Source of the DNA: an uncultured Flavobacteriales bacterium
Lineage (GTDB): Bacteria > Bacteroidota > Bacteroidia > Flavobacteriales > Schleiferiaceae
NCBI GenBank assembly: GCA_913055685.1
Contig: CAJXKC010000001.1
Coordinates: forward strand, 434,001 to 498,000
Reading direction: 5' to 3'
Length of the DNA stretch: 64,000 nucleotides
Shown here: positions 19,598 through 28,203 of the stretch, one piece after another
Layout: each line of letters begins with the position of its first letter
How positions within the stretch are numbered: the stretch's first letter is position 1
Program-made: the position numbers and the translations under genes
Notes under the pieces: model-generated
The model's database searches: none
Told to the model about the DNA's origin: nothing
What the model saw: the letters and a program-made list of their open reading frames with translations, nothing else

Positions 19598-20593
19598 TTA
19601 CTTGGGGTCAAGTGCCCACTTTAAGTAGATGGCTCCCCAGGTAAATCCTCCGCCAAAAGCGGCAAAAACAAGATTATCGCCTTTTTTCAATTGCTGCTCA
19701 TAATCCCATAAGCACAAAGGCAAAGTTCCATTTGTTGTATTTCCGTATCGATCTATATTAAGCATTACTTTATCAGAATCAAGTCCCATCCTTTTTGCGG
19801 TAGCGTCGATAATACGCTTATTCGCTTGGTGCGGAACTAACCAATTTACATCGTCGGAAGATAAATTATTTCTTTCCATGATCTGAGCACTTACCTCAGC
19901 CATGTTCGTAACGGCAAATTTAAATACCTGCTGACCTTCTTGGTGCACGAAGTGCTGACCAAGCTCAACGGTTTCTTTAGTAGGAGGATACATAGAGCCC
20001 CCTGCCTTGATGTTCAAGAATTGACGTCCGATACCATCGGAGCGTAAAATACTATCCTGTACCCCTAAGCCCTCTTCATTTGGTTCTAGGAGCACCGCGC
20101 CACAGCCATCGCCAAAGATTACGCATGTGGTACGATCACTGTAGTCGATAATAGAGGACATTTTATCGCCCGCTACAATTAAAACCTTTTTATAACGGCC
20201 CGATTCAATGAACTGTGCGCCGGTAGTAAGACCAAAAAGGAAGCCCGAACAAGCTGCCTGTAGATCCATACCAAAGGCCTTATTCATGCCCATTTCACTA
20301 ATTACAAAGGAAGCCGAGTTGGCCACTGGCATATCCGGAGTAACCGTACAGAAAATCACTACGTCAATTTCGTCGGGACCAATACCGCGTTTTTCTAAAG
20401 CCTCGGTAGCGGCTTTTATGCCCATGTGTGAAACACCTTTACCTTTTTCTCTAAGGATACGACGTTCTTTGATACCGGTGCGAGTGGTAATCCATTCGTC
20501 GGAGGTATCCACCATGGTTTCAAGCACCGCATTGGTTAATCTATATTCGGGAAGATAGCCCCCTACTGCGGTTATTGCTGCTGAAATTGCCAT
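19598..20593 (-). CDS. fabH: 3-oxoacyl-ACP synthase III (KAS III)
   Basis: Starts fatty acid synthesis by condensing an acyl-CoA primer with malonyl-ACP. The 331-residue enzyme carries the Cys-His-Asn triad: C115 (LQAACSGF), H255 (VPHQAN) and N285 (YGNTTNGT). Substrate is probably a short or branched acyl-CoA, as common in Bacteroidota that make iso-fatty acids; that is inference, although a branched-chain 2-oxo acid dehydrogenase lies at 55.8 kb. It follows plsX by 11 bases in the leftward operon. Length normal. Confidence 0.96.
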   Translation of the reverse strand: MAISAAITAVGGYLPEYRLTNAVLETMVDTSDEWITTRTGIKERRILREKGKGVSHMGIKAATEALEKRGIGPDEIDVVIFCTVTPDMPVANSASFVISEMGMNKAFGMDLQAACSGFLFGLTTGAQFIESGRYKKVLIVAGDKMSSIIDYSDRTTCVIFGDGCGAVLLEPNEEGLGVQDSILRSDGIGRQFLNIKAGGSMYPPTKETVELGQHFVHQEGQQVFKFAVTNMAEVSAQIMERNNLSSDDVNWLVPHQANKRIIDATAKRMGLDSDKVMLNIDRYGNTTNGTLPLCLWDYEQQLKKGDNLVFAAFGGGFTWGAIYLKWALDPK

Positions 20594-20604
20594 ATTAAAT
20601 GGTG

Positions 20605-21519
20605 CTAAATGCTGGTTATTTGCTGAACAAAATTAGCAAGAGCAAATGACTCGGCGCTTAATATCATGCTTTTTATTGCCTCAGGGCCACTTGCACCATG
20701 GGCTAAAATAACATTTCCATTGATGCCTAAAATCGGTGAACCTCCATATTCCTCATAGTTCAAACGATCAATAAATGGATCGGAAATTCCCCTCTTAGTT
20801 GCTAAATTGTAGAAGGCCTCAGTTTGTTTTAAAACCATATTTCCAGTAAACCCGTCGCAAAGAATAACATCAAAGTCATTATCATATAAATAACGGGCTT
20901 CGAGATTACCGCCAAAGTTGGACTCTCCTTCTCGCAATAAACTATGTGCTTTCTGGTAAAGCAGATTGCCTTTGCTAGACTCCTCACCGGTGTTTAAAAG
21001 CGCCAATCTGGGCTCGGCAATATTTAATACCGATTGGGCATAAGCCTTACCGAGTTTAGCAAACTCCAGGAATTGCTCGGGCTTGGCGTCTACATTTATC
21101 CCTACGTCGAGCACCACCATTTTACCGCCGTTTAACTTTGGAAACACCGATACAACGGCTGGGCGACTAATACCAGGAATAGGTCCCAATACTTGCATCG
21201 ACGCCACCATCATTGCACCAGAGTGGCCCGCTGAGGCTAAAACATCAATAGCGCCCATTTTGAGGGCTTTAAATGCGCGTAATAAGGTGCTGTCCCCCTT
21301 TAACTGAAGCGCCTTCACGGGATGCTCATGCATACCAATCACTTCGGAGCATCGGTGACTTTGCCAGTTACCTGAAGGGAGGTTCTGAAAATCCTCTTCT
21401 AGACCGAAGAGGTGGACTTGGGTTTGGTTCTGAAGTAGGGGTAATGCTTTTTCAAGCCCCTCTAAAACAGCGGTGGGAGCATAATCGCCCCCCCGTAAAT
21501 CGATTCCGACTTTCGTCAT
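20605..21519 (-). CDS. plsX: Phosphate acyltransferase PlsX
   Basis: Makes acyl-phosphate from acyl-ACP for the first acylation of glycerol-3-phosphate. The 304-residue protein shows the PlsX pattern (GGDYAPTAVLEG near the start, DVGINVDAKPEQFLEFAKLGKAYA, LLNTGEESSKG, CDGFTGNMVLK, GINGNVILAHG). Its N-terminus reads VGIDLRGGDYAP where most PlsX have xALDAMGGDxAP; the RGG is encoded by a run of seven G. Adjacent ATGs at 21522 and 21519 could both start it. An intrinsic-terminator-like hairpin ends right before the start. Peripheral membrane protein. Followed by fabH, the usual Bacteroidota order. Confidence 0.94.
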   Translation of the reverse strand: MTKVGIDLRGGDYAPTAVLEGLEKALPLLQNQTQVHLFGLEEDFQNLPSGNWQSHRCSEVIGMHEHPVKALQLKGDSTLLRAFKALKMGAIDVLASAGHSGAMMVASMQVLGPIPGISRPAVVSVFPKLNGGKMVVLDVGINVDAKPEQFLEFAKLGKAYAQSVLNIAEPRLALLNTGEESSKGNLLYQKAHSLLREGESNFGGNLEARYLYDNDFDVILCDGFTGNMVLKQTEAFYNLATKRGISDPFIDRLNYEEYGGSPILGINGNVILAHGASGPEAIKSMILSAESFALANFVQQITSI

Positions 21520-21522
21520 CAT

Positions 21523-21549
21523 AAAAAAAGGCAGCTTTTAAACTGCCTT
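21523..21549 (-). terminator. Attenuator-like hairpin between rpmF and plsX
   Basis: On the minus strand AAGGCAG (21549-21543) pairs with CTGCCTT (21534-21528) across an 8-base loop, followed by a run of seven T (21529-21523) that ends one base before the plsX start codon. It looks like a weak intrinsic terminator that would reduce read-through from rpmF into the fatty-acid genes. Confidence 0.6.
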
Positions 21550-21570
21550 ATATTGTAAAAAAGCTATTGC

Positions 21571-21765
21571 TTAGGCAGCAGCCTCTTCTTTTTCCATTAC
21601 CACTTTACCCTTGTAGTAAAGTTTTCCCTCATGCCAGTAGGCACGGTGATACAAGTGAGCTTCACCAGTTACTGAACATACCGCTACAGTTGGCACCTCA
21701 GCCTTGTAGTGAGTTCTTCTTTTATCACGGCGAGTTGAACTTTGTCTGCGTTTAGGATGTGCCAT
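21571..21765 (-). CDS. rpmF: 50S ribosomal protein L32
   Basis: A 64-residue ribosomal protein with the family start [22 protein letters not shown] and a basic N-terminal half. Only one cysteine ([15 protein letters not shown]) remains of the four zinc-binding positions found in C+ versions of L32, so this is a zinc-free C- form, as I would expect in Flavobacteriales. The gene lies between DUF177 (11 bases) and plsX, the conserved arrangement linking ribosome and membrane lipid synthesis. Confidence 0.97.
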   Translation of the reverse strand: MAHPKRRQSSTRRDKRRTHYKAEVPTVAVCSVTGEAHLYHRAYWHEGKLYYKGKVVMEKEEAAA

Positions 21766-21776
21766 TTTTCAAATAT

Positions 21777-22310
21777 TTAGTTCAATAAATCTTTTAATTT
21801 ATCCCAACGAGGATCCGTATCCTCATCTTTTGGTTCTTCTTGATTTTGGGGACTTAAGCTTTCCAAACGTTCCAATACCTCTTGACCCTTCTTTCCGGCT
21901 TCCACATCGGGGTGAACTACTTTTAAAGGTTTGGCCAAAACGGCCATCTCATAGAAATACTGGGCTAAATTAAAACGGTGCTCACCATGCGGTAAAACCA
22001 AAAGGTCTTCTTCCGTATCGTCATAGTCTTCCCCGAACTTCACTCTTAAATCACTTTCAGCGCTAACTGGTAGCCAAAACTTCTCATCAGTGATATCACA
22101 GGGTAACCAAAGCTTACCGTTTAATTGTAAAACTAAGTCAAATTGCGTTTCGCGCTTCTGCATCTTCGCAATTCCTTGCAGTTTTACTTTTTCAAACTCA
22201 TCAAACCCAAATTCTTCAAAGAACTTCTCATCAATTTGAAACTCAAACTGATGTTCCCCTAATTTGAGCCCTGAAAATTGAATTTCAAATTGTTTTAAAC
22301 CCTTCTTCAT
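21777..22310 (-). CDS. DUF177 (YceD-like) protein
   Basis: A 177-residue cytoplasmic protein with the DUF177 core (VKLQGIAKMQKRETQFDLVLQLNGKLWLPCDIT and SESDLRVKFGEDYDD...). Family members are encoded immediately upstream of rpmF in most bacteria and have been linked to 23S rRNA maturation; the Bacteroidota form keeps one of the cysteines only. The C-terminal part ends DTDPRWDKLKDLLN, a conserved tail. A strong TTG/TACATTTG promoter precedes it, so it is probably the first gene of the DUF177-rpmF-plsX-fabH-accB-accC transcript. Confidence 0.9.
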   Translation of the reverse strand: MKKGLKQFEIQFSGLKLGEHQFEFQIDEKFFEEFGFDEFEKVKLQGIAKMQKRETQFDLVLQLNGKLWLPCDITDEKFWLPVSAESDLRVKFGEDYDDTEEDLLVLPHGEHRFNLAQYFYEMAVLAKPLKVVHPDVEAGKKGQEVLERLESLSPQNQEEPKDEDTDPRWDKLKDLLN

Positions 22311-22330
22311 GGCCGTTTTTTTGGGGAGCG

Positions 22331-22359
22331 CAAATGTATAAAAAAATTAATCTCCACAA
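22331..22359 (-). promoter_or_regulatory. Promoter of DUF177-rpmF-plsX-fabH-accBC operon
   Basis: On the minus strand TTG (22359-22357), 18-base spacer, TACATTTG (22338-22331), a perfect TAnnTTTG -7 box, 20 bases before the DUF177 start codon. Confidence 0.65.
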
Positions 22360-22366
22360 GCCTATC

Positions 22367-23419
22367 CTACTTTTTTTTGGCTTTGATTTTTAGTGGGTTG
22401 GCATTCAATTCTGCGCTTTCTGCTCGCTTACGACTAATATCTATAGCCGCATAGATCGCCTGTCTAAAGCTCGAGGGGTCGGCAAGCCCTTGTCCCGCAA
22501 TGTCGAAGGCCGTGCCGTGATCCGGGCTGGTGCGCACAATTGGTAAGCCAGCCGAATAATTAACTCCTTGACCAAAAGACAAAGATTTAAAAGCCACCAA
22601 ACCTTGGTCGTGATACATCGCCAAGACCGCATCAAACTTTTTATGGAGTCCTGCGCCAAAGAAGCTATCGGCCGGATAAGGCCCAAAAGCCATAATGCCA
22701 TTTTCCTTGGCCTTTTCAATTGCCGGCAGCACAATCTCTTGATCTTCCTTACCCATTACGCCATTGTCACCGGCATGGGGGTTAAGAGCCAATACGGCTA
22801 TTTTGCCTTTCGGCTGATGGAAGTCCCCTTTAAGACTAACGTGAATCGTCTTTAACTTATGTTCAATTAAATCAGCATTTATACGCTCGCTAACTTTATT
22901 AAGCGGAATATGCACCGTGGCCAATGCCATTCGCATTTCATCCGAAATCAGCATCATGGTGGCCTTGGCCTTAAAACGCGCTTCTAAATAGTCGGTATGT
23001 CCAGAGAATTGAAACTCCTCACTCTGAATACTCTCCTTATTCAAGGGGGCCGTAACCAAAGCGTCTATTTCTCCATTTTCCAAGGCCTCGCAGGCTGCGT
23101 CTAAGCTTTTTAAAGCGAAGCTGCCTACCACAGGATCCACTTTACCAAACTCGATGTTCACCTCATCTTTCCAAACATTCACCAAGTTGGGCTTGGACTC
23201 CAGCGCGTCTTCCGTTTTGGATATTATATGAAAATTGAAACTCTTATAGTCTATGGCATTGCGGTGATAGGAGGCTACCTTGGAAGAAGCATACACGATT
23301 GGAGTGCATAGGTCTAGCATATCTTTATCGCTAAAAGCCTTAATGATAAGCTCCATGCCTATGCCATTAAGATCTCCTACCGAAATTCCAATGCGCGGTT
23401 TTCTTAATTCTTCGCTCAT
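22367..23419 (-). CDS. pdxA: 4-hydroxythreonine-4-phosphate dehydrogenase
   Basis: NAD-dependent oxidation of 4-phosphohydroxy-L-threonine in the DXP-dependent pathway to pyridoxal phosphate. The 350-residue enzyme begins with the signature GISVGDLNGIGMELIIKA and keeps the three metal-ligand histidine regions (FSGHTDYLE, LNPHAGDNG, MYHDQGL). The start ATG overlaps the stop of the upstream aminopeptidase gene (ATGA), indicating translational coupling. PdxA needs DXP, made by Dxs encoded 5 kb away. Length normal. Confidence 0.96.
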   Translation of the reverse strand: MSEELRKPRIGISVGDLNGIGMELIIKAFSDKDMLDLCTPIVYASSKVASYHRNAIDYKSFNFHIISKTEDALESKPNLVNVWKDEVNIEFGKVDPVVGSFALKSLDAACEALENGEIDALVTAPLNKESIQSEEFQFSGHTDYLEARFKAKATMMLISDEMRMALATVHIPLNKVSERINADLIEHKLKTIHVSLKGDFHQPKGKIAVLALNPHAGDNGVMGKEDQEIVLPAIEKAKENGIMAFGPYPADSFFGAGLHKKFDAVLAMYHDQGLVAFKSLSFGQGVNYSAGLPIVRTSPDHGTAFDIAGQGLADPSSFRQAIYAAIDISRKRAESAELNANPLKIKAKKK

Positions 23420-24819
23420 TGTTGTCCCTTTAAGAAATTATACATCAGACGCACCCCTACTCCGGTGCCACCAATGCTACGATAATGGTGAGCTGCATTC
23501 AAAAATGCTGGCCCTGCAATATCTAAGTGTACCCACGGGTAGTCGGTAAATTTCTGTAAAAACTTCCCGGCCGTAATCGCTCCCGCTTCACGGCCACCAA
23601 TATTTTTTTGATCGGCAATTGTTGACTTTAGCAACTCATCATATTCCTCCCAGAAAGGGAATTGGGCAATGCGCTCATAAGCCTTGTCACCGGCCGCTTT
23701 TAAATCTGCAAATACGGAGTCCTCTGCCGTACCCATCGCTACCACACCATATTTACCGATGGCAATCGCTGCCGCTCCTGTTAAAGTGGCTAAATCGAAA
23801 ACCAATTTTGGTTGGTAATTCTTCGCATAGGCCAATGCATCGGCCAACAACATTCTGCCTTCGGCATCCGTATTTAAAACCTCCACGGTTGAACCGTCGA
23901 ACATGGTTACGACGTCGCCTGGAACATAAGCATTGTAGCCAGGACGGTTATCGGTAGCTGGAATTAAACCCACCACATGCAGGTCGAGTTCGGCCTGAGC
24001 TACTGCGCTTAAGGTTCCAATTACTGCCGCAGCCCCGGCCATATCACTCTTCATCGAATCCATGGAGCCGGGAGTTGGCTTTAAACTTAAACCACCGGTA
24101 TCATAAACCACGCCTTTGCCCACTAATACGATAGGCTGACTATTCTTGGCTTTAGCCGATTTATATTCAAGAATGCTAAAAGTAGGGGGGTCTTGACTAC
24201 CGCGGTTTACCGCTAATAAGCCGCCCATTTTTAGGCTTTCAATTTTCTTTTTGGTGAGTACCTCAACTTTAAATCCAAATTGCTTCCCGGCAGCCTCTGC
24301 CTCTTCACCCAATTTGGTAGCAGTCAAATAACTTAAAGGCTCATTAACTAAATCGCGGGCCAACATAGTACCCTGCACCATGGCTTGAAGTTCTTTAAGC
24401 TCGCCTTCTCCAACCTCATCAAGGGCAATTTCTGCTAAGGCCTTTTCGTCCTCCTTCTTAGTGAAATACTTGGTGAACTTATAAGAGGCTAATGCCAATC
24501 CTTCTGCAAAAGCTAATCGTAGAGAAAGTTCTCCACCACTAAGGAAAACCGCTTCGGTTTTGATAGACTTGGCTAATTTACTCGCTAATACTCTTGCCTT
24601 TTCCAGCTTTTGGGCCTCGCGTTTATCCTCCTCTAAAAAGGCAATACTAAGCTTTGGATCTTGGGGAAAACTAAGACTCGATCCGGCCTTAAGGTTCTGA
24701 TTTAAATAGGATTTCTGCTCCTCACTTAAGCCTAAGGAGGCAACTTCTTCCAAAGATTGAATCAAATATATCTGGTGTTTAAAGTCACTAGGTGACTTAC
24801 CTGAACTAAAAATCAACAT
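23416..24819 (-). CDS. Leucyl aminopeptidase family protein (M17)
   Basis: Cytosolic two-metal exopeptidase that removes N-terminal residues from peptides. The 467-residue protein has the C-terminal catalytic domain with the M17 signature NTDAEGRMLLADAL and the metal-site segments VGKGVVYDTGGLSLKP and KSDMAGAAAVIG. The N-terminal third is the divergent macro-like domain. The catalytic residues appear intact. It is followed by pdxA with a four-base overlap. Divergent from the large T9SS gene at 24937. Confidence 0.93.
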   Translation of the reverse strand: MLIFSSGKSPSDFKHQIYLIQSLEEVASLGLSEEQKSYLNQNLKAGSSLSFPQDPKLSIAFLEEDKREAQKLEKARVLASKLAKSIKTEAVFLSGGELSLRLAFAEGLALASYKFTKYFTKKEDEKALAEIALDEVGEGELKELQAMVQGTMLARDLVNEPLSYLTATKLGEEAEAAGKQFGFKVEVLTKKKIESLKMGGLLAVNRGSQDPPTFSILEYKSAKAKNSQPIVLVGKGVVYDTGGLSLKPTPGSMDSMKSDMAGAAAVIGTLSAVAQAELDLHVVGLIPATDNRPGYNAYVPGDVVTMFDGSTVEVLNTDAEGRMLLADALAYAKNYQPKLVFDLATLTGAAAIAIGKYGVVAMGTAEDSVFADLKAAGDKAYERIAQFPFWEEYDELLKSTIADQKNIGGREAGAITAGKFLQKFTDYPWVHLDIAGPAFLNAAHHYRSIGGTGVGVRLMYNFLKGQQ

Positions 24820-24870
24820 AAGAATCTTTAAATTTGAGCAAAGTTACCAATTCAAGAACGGGAAACATAG

Positions 24871-24902
24871 TCTGATTAACCCAACACAATTCCCTACTTT
24901 TT
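24871..24902 (+). promoter_or_regulatory. Probable promoter of third T9SS paralogue
   Basis: TCTG (24871-24874, one mismatch to TTTG), 20-base spacer, TACTTTTT (24895-24902). The -7 box resembles those of the tandem pair. ATG follows at 24937. Confidence 0.45.
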
Positions 24903-24936
24903 GCGTTATAAAGGTACACGGAAAAAACACCCTGCG

Positions 24937-27600
24937 ATGAAAAAACTCCTATGGCTCTTATTAGTACTAGGCACAAGCTTTTCGGCTTGGGCTACGCACA
25001 ATAGGGCGGGAGAAATCACTTATCGCTGGATTAATGGTCTTACCTACGAGGTAACCATTACCACTTATACCAGGGCTTGTGATTTATGTGCCGATCGATG
25101 TGAACTGGAAATCCGTTGGGGAGACTCTACCTCCTCCATACTTCCGCGTACCAATGGTAACAGTTTGCGTTGTGCTAACGCTAAGGATGGCGAAATAATC
25201 GACCAAGTAAATCGCATTCGAAAAAATATCTACATCGGGGTTCACACCTACGATGCTCCCGGAATCTATACCTTGGTGATGGAAGACCGCAACCGTAATG
25301 CAGGGATTAGCAATATTCTAAACTCAGACCAGGTTCCCTTTTACATTGAATCGGAGCTCTTTATTTCTCCGAGTTTAGGAGCCAATAGTTCACCAGTTTT
25401 GACCAATCCGCCGGTAGAGCGCGGTTGTATTAATAAGCGGTTTGAACACAATCCGGGGGCTTATGATCCTGATGGGGATAGCCTTGCCTATCGCTTGGTA
25501 TTATCGCGAGCCGAAAACGGTGATCCTATCCAAACTATTTATGATCCTACTTACGTGCAAGACTCGGTGAAAATCGACGGGAATTCGGGTATGCTCTATT
25601 GGGACGTTCCTAAAAATGTGGGACAGTATAACTTTGCCTTCGAAATCATTGAGTATCGGAAAAATCAACAGGGACGCTACGTGCGGATAGGCCATGTTAC
25701 CCGCGACTTGCAAGTCGATATCGAGGACTGTGGTAATAATCCGCCGGTAGTAAACCCGGTCGGGCCATTCTGTGTAGAAGCAGGCACCTCCTTAAATTTC
25801 GCGGTGAGCGCCACCGACCCCGATGGGGATGATATCACCTTAAGCAGTTTCGGCGGACCCTATGTGGCTTTGCCAAGAGCTAGTTTTCCGGATGTAACGG
25901 GTCCGACACCCGTTACTGGCTTCTTTAACTGGAATACTTCCTGTGCCTTAGTGCGCAAGCAGCCTTATCAGGTAAGCTTTAAGGCCACCGATATTCCCCC
26001 CGACCCCTTTGAAGTGCCCTTGTCTGATATTTACGATACCGAAATTCTAATAGTTGCACCGGCTCCCAAAAACCCAATGGCCGAGGCCGAGGGAAGAGCC
26101 TTGCGCCTTAACTGGAACCCTAGTATCTGTAGCCAGGCTGAAGGCTATTTAGTTTACCGCCGCGAAAGCCCCTATGGTTTTATCCCCAGCCAATGTGAAG
26201 TAGGGGTTCCCGCCTACACGGGCTACGAGTTTTTAGACTCCCTTGATGGAGGGTTAAACGATACCACCTACTTAGACACCAATGGCATTGAGATCGGTAA
26301 GCAATACTGTTACATGGTAGTAGCTTATTTTAGAGATGAAGCCCTTAGTTATGCCAGCGAAGAATTCTGTGCGGCTTTGCCGCTTAATCTACCCCTCCTT
26401 ACCAAAGTGGATGTCAGTGCTACCGATCCCGGTGCGGGCCGCATGGAAATTGAATGGATTGCCCCACCAGAATTCGACAGCACCCTATTTCCGCCTCCTT
26501 ACCGTATGGACCTAATGCGCAGAGTACAGGATGGTGGCGCTTTTACCTTGCTAAATAGCTTTAATGGTTTACTAGACGGTGCCTTTAGTGACGCCAACCT
26601 TAATACCAGCAATGAAGCGTACGAGTACCGAATTGATTTATACTCGGGTCCGAATGCCGATTTTGTGGGCTCTTCGGCCGATGCGAGTTCGGTTTTCACT
26701 AAGGCTAAAGGTGTGGACCAAGCTGTAGAACTCGACTTTGAGTTTGACACCCCATGGAACAATGAACGCTATGTGATCTATCGCGAGAACCCTACTGGTT
26801 CTGGTAGTTTTGATAGTATCGGAGAAAGCTTTGTTCCCGAATACAAAGACATGGGCTTGGTGAACGGCGAAACCTATTGTTACTATGCAGAGGCCTTTGG
26901 ACGTTACACTGCCAGCGACTCTTTGCCTCGTCCTCTTATAAATCGTAGTCAGATTACCTGTGCCTCGGCTCGCGACACCATCGCCCCTTGTACCCCTATT
27001 TTAAGCGTGCGCAATGTTTGTCCGGATACCATCTACTTTAGTTGGATTTTAAACCAAAGCCCGGAATGTGGCAATGATGTATATCGAGTAAACATCTATT
27101 TCCGCTCGGGAGAAAATGGATTTGGCTCTCAGCCAATTTTAAGCATCCGCACCAGTAGCGACTCTACCATAAAATTTGTGAGTGATGCCTCCATTTTTGG
27201 ATGCTATGCTATAAGCGCGGTGGATGATGCCGACCAAGACCCTAATGGTCAGGCCAATGAGAGTCCCCTTAGCGCTGAAGTGTGCATTGAGTCCTGTTTT
27301 ACCATTGGTTTCCCCAATGTCTTTACTCCAAATGGAGATAATTTCTCCGAGACCTTCCTCCCCACTGACATTGAGCAGGTTCAAGATCTGGAAATCGAGA
27401 TTTACAATCGCTGGGGAACCTTGGTATATGATGCCCGCAGTTTGAGTGAGTTTATGGCCCAAGGTTGGGATGGAAATGTCAAAAGTACCGGTATGCCGGC
27501 TCCCGACGGAGTTTACTACTACATTTGCCGTTATTATGTCGAAAGTTTAGGTCCGGCGCGCGAACAAATTGCCACTGGATTCGTCCACTTATTTAGATAA
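24937..27600 (+). CDS. T9SS-secreted surface protein, distant paralogue of the tandem pair
   Basis: An 887-residue exported protein. Signal peptide MKKLLWLLLVLGTSFSAWA (1-19), then an N-terminal module starting THNRAGEITYRW that parallels SHFSSGEIYYRW of the tandem pair and ends VTRDLQVDIEDC, matching VREIQVPVTANC. Next come several cysteine-bearing fibronectin-like repeats (RLNWNPSICSQAEGYLVYRRES; IEWIAPPEFDS; VIYRENPTGSG). The C-terminus is a type B T9SS sorting domain (FPNVFTPNGDNFSETF ... DGVYYYICRY). Surface or extracellular. An upstream TTG at 24901 gives a longer frame but would put 12 basic residues ahead of the signal peptide, so ATG is chosen. Function unknown. Confidence 0.9.
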   Translation: MKKLLWLLLVLGTSFSAWATHNRAGEITYRWINGLTYEVTITTYTRACDLCADRCELEIRWGDSTSSILPRTNGNSLRCANAKDGEIIDQVNRIRKNIYIGVHTYDAPGIYTLVMEDRNRNAGISNILNSDQVPFYIESELFISPSLGANSSPVLTNPPVERGCINKRFEHNPGAYDPDGDSLAYRLVLSRAENGDPIQTIYDPTYVQDSVKIDGNSGMLYWDVPKNVGQYNFAFEIIEYRKNQQGRYVRIGHVTRDLQVDIEDCGNNPPVVNPVGPFCVEAGTSLNFAVSATDPDGDDITLSSFGGPYVALPRASFPDVTGPTPVTGFFNWNTSCALVRKQPYQVSFKATDIPPDPFEVPLSDIYDTEILIVAPAPKNPMAEAEGRALRLNWNPSICSQAEGYLVYRRESPYGFIPSQCEVGVPAYTGYEFLDSLDGGLNDTTYLDTNGIEIGKQYCYMVVAYFRDEALSYASEEFCAALPLNLPLLTKVDVSATDPGAGRMEIEWIAPPEFDSTLFPPPYRMDLMRRVQDGGAFTLLNSFNGLLDGAFSDANLNTSNEAYEYRIDLYSGPNADFVGSSADASSVFTKAKGVDQAVELDFEFDTPWNNERYVIYRENPTGSGSFDSIGESFVPEYKDMGLVNGETYCYYAEAFGRYTASDSLPRPLINRSQITCASARDTIAPCTPILSVRNVCPDTIYFSWILNQSPECGNDVYRVNIYFRSGENGFGSQPILSIRTSSDSTIKFVSDASIFGCYAISAVDDADQDPNGQANESPLSAEVCIESCFTIGFPNVFTPNGDNFSETFLPTDIEQVQDLEIEIYNRWGTLVYDARSLSEFMAQGWDGNVKSTGMPAPDGVYYYICRYYVESLGPAREQIATGFVHLFR

Positions 27601-27609
27601 GCTTATTAG

Positions 27610-28203
27610 ATGTTTACTGGAATTATTGAAAGCCTTGGCACTTTAGAAAAAACTAAAGCCGAAGGCAGCAATTTACACCTCAGCTTTAGTTGCGACTTTA
27701 GTTCAGAATTAAAGATAGATCAGAGCTTAGCCCATAATGGGGTATGCCTTACCGTAGTCGCTATTAATGGCAATCAGTATACAGTTACCGCCATTGAAGA
27801 AACTTTGAACCGCAGTAATTTGGGGGCTATCCAAATTGGCGAACGGGTAAATTTGGAACGCTGTATGGCAGCCAATGGCAGGTTCGACGGACATATTGTG
27901 CAGGGTCATGTCGATACTGTAGGGATATGCGATGAAATCATCGAGCGTGATGGTAGCTGGGAGTATTTTTTCAACTACCCCAAAAACAGCGAGCACCTAA
28001 CCGTTTCAAAAGGTTCAATCACCGTGAACGGCGTTAGTTTAACCGTGGTTCATTCGGAGGCAAATCGATTCTCGGTAGCTATTATTCCTTACACCCATGA
28101 ACACACAAATTTTCACCAATTTAAAGTAGGCTCCAAGGTTAACCTAGAGTTTGATATCGTGGGCAAGTATGTAGCGCGAATGATGGCTGCTCAGAACTCC
28201 TGA
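27610..28203 (+). CDS. ribE: Riboflavin synthase, alpha subunit
   Basis: Dismutates two 6,7-dimethyl-8-ribityllumazines to riboflavin. The 197-residue protein is built of two similar lumazine-binding barrels: the first opens MFTGIIESLGTL with VCLTVVAI, the second has GHIVQGHVDTVG and SITVNGVSLTVV, the paired signature of the family. Length normal. It starts nine bases after the T9SS gene, probably by read-through since no promoter is obvious, and its 3' end overlaps dxs on the opposite strand by 13 bases. Confidence 0.96.
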   Translation: MFTGIIESLGTLEKTKAEGSNLHLSFSCDFSSELKIDQSLAHNGVCLTVVAINGNQYTVTAIEETLNRSNLGAIQIGERVNLERCMAANGRFDGHIVQGHVDTVGICDEIIERDGSWEYFFNYPKNSEHLTVSKGSITVNGVSLTVVHSEANRFSVAIIPYTHEHTNFHQFKVGSKVNLEFDIVGKYVARMMAAQNS

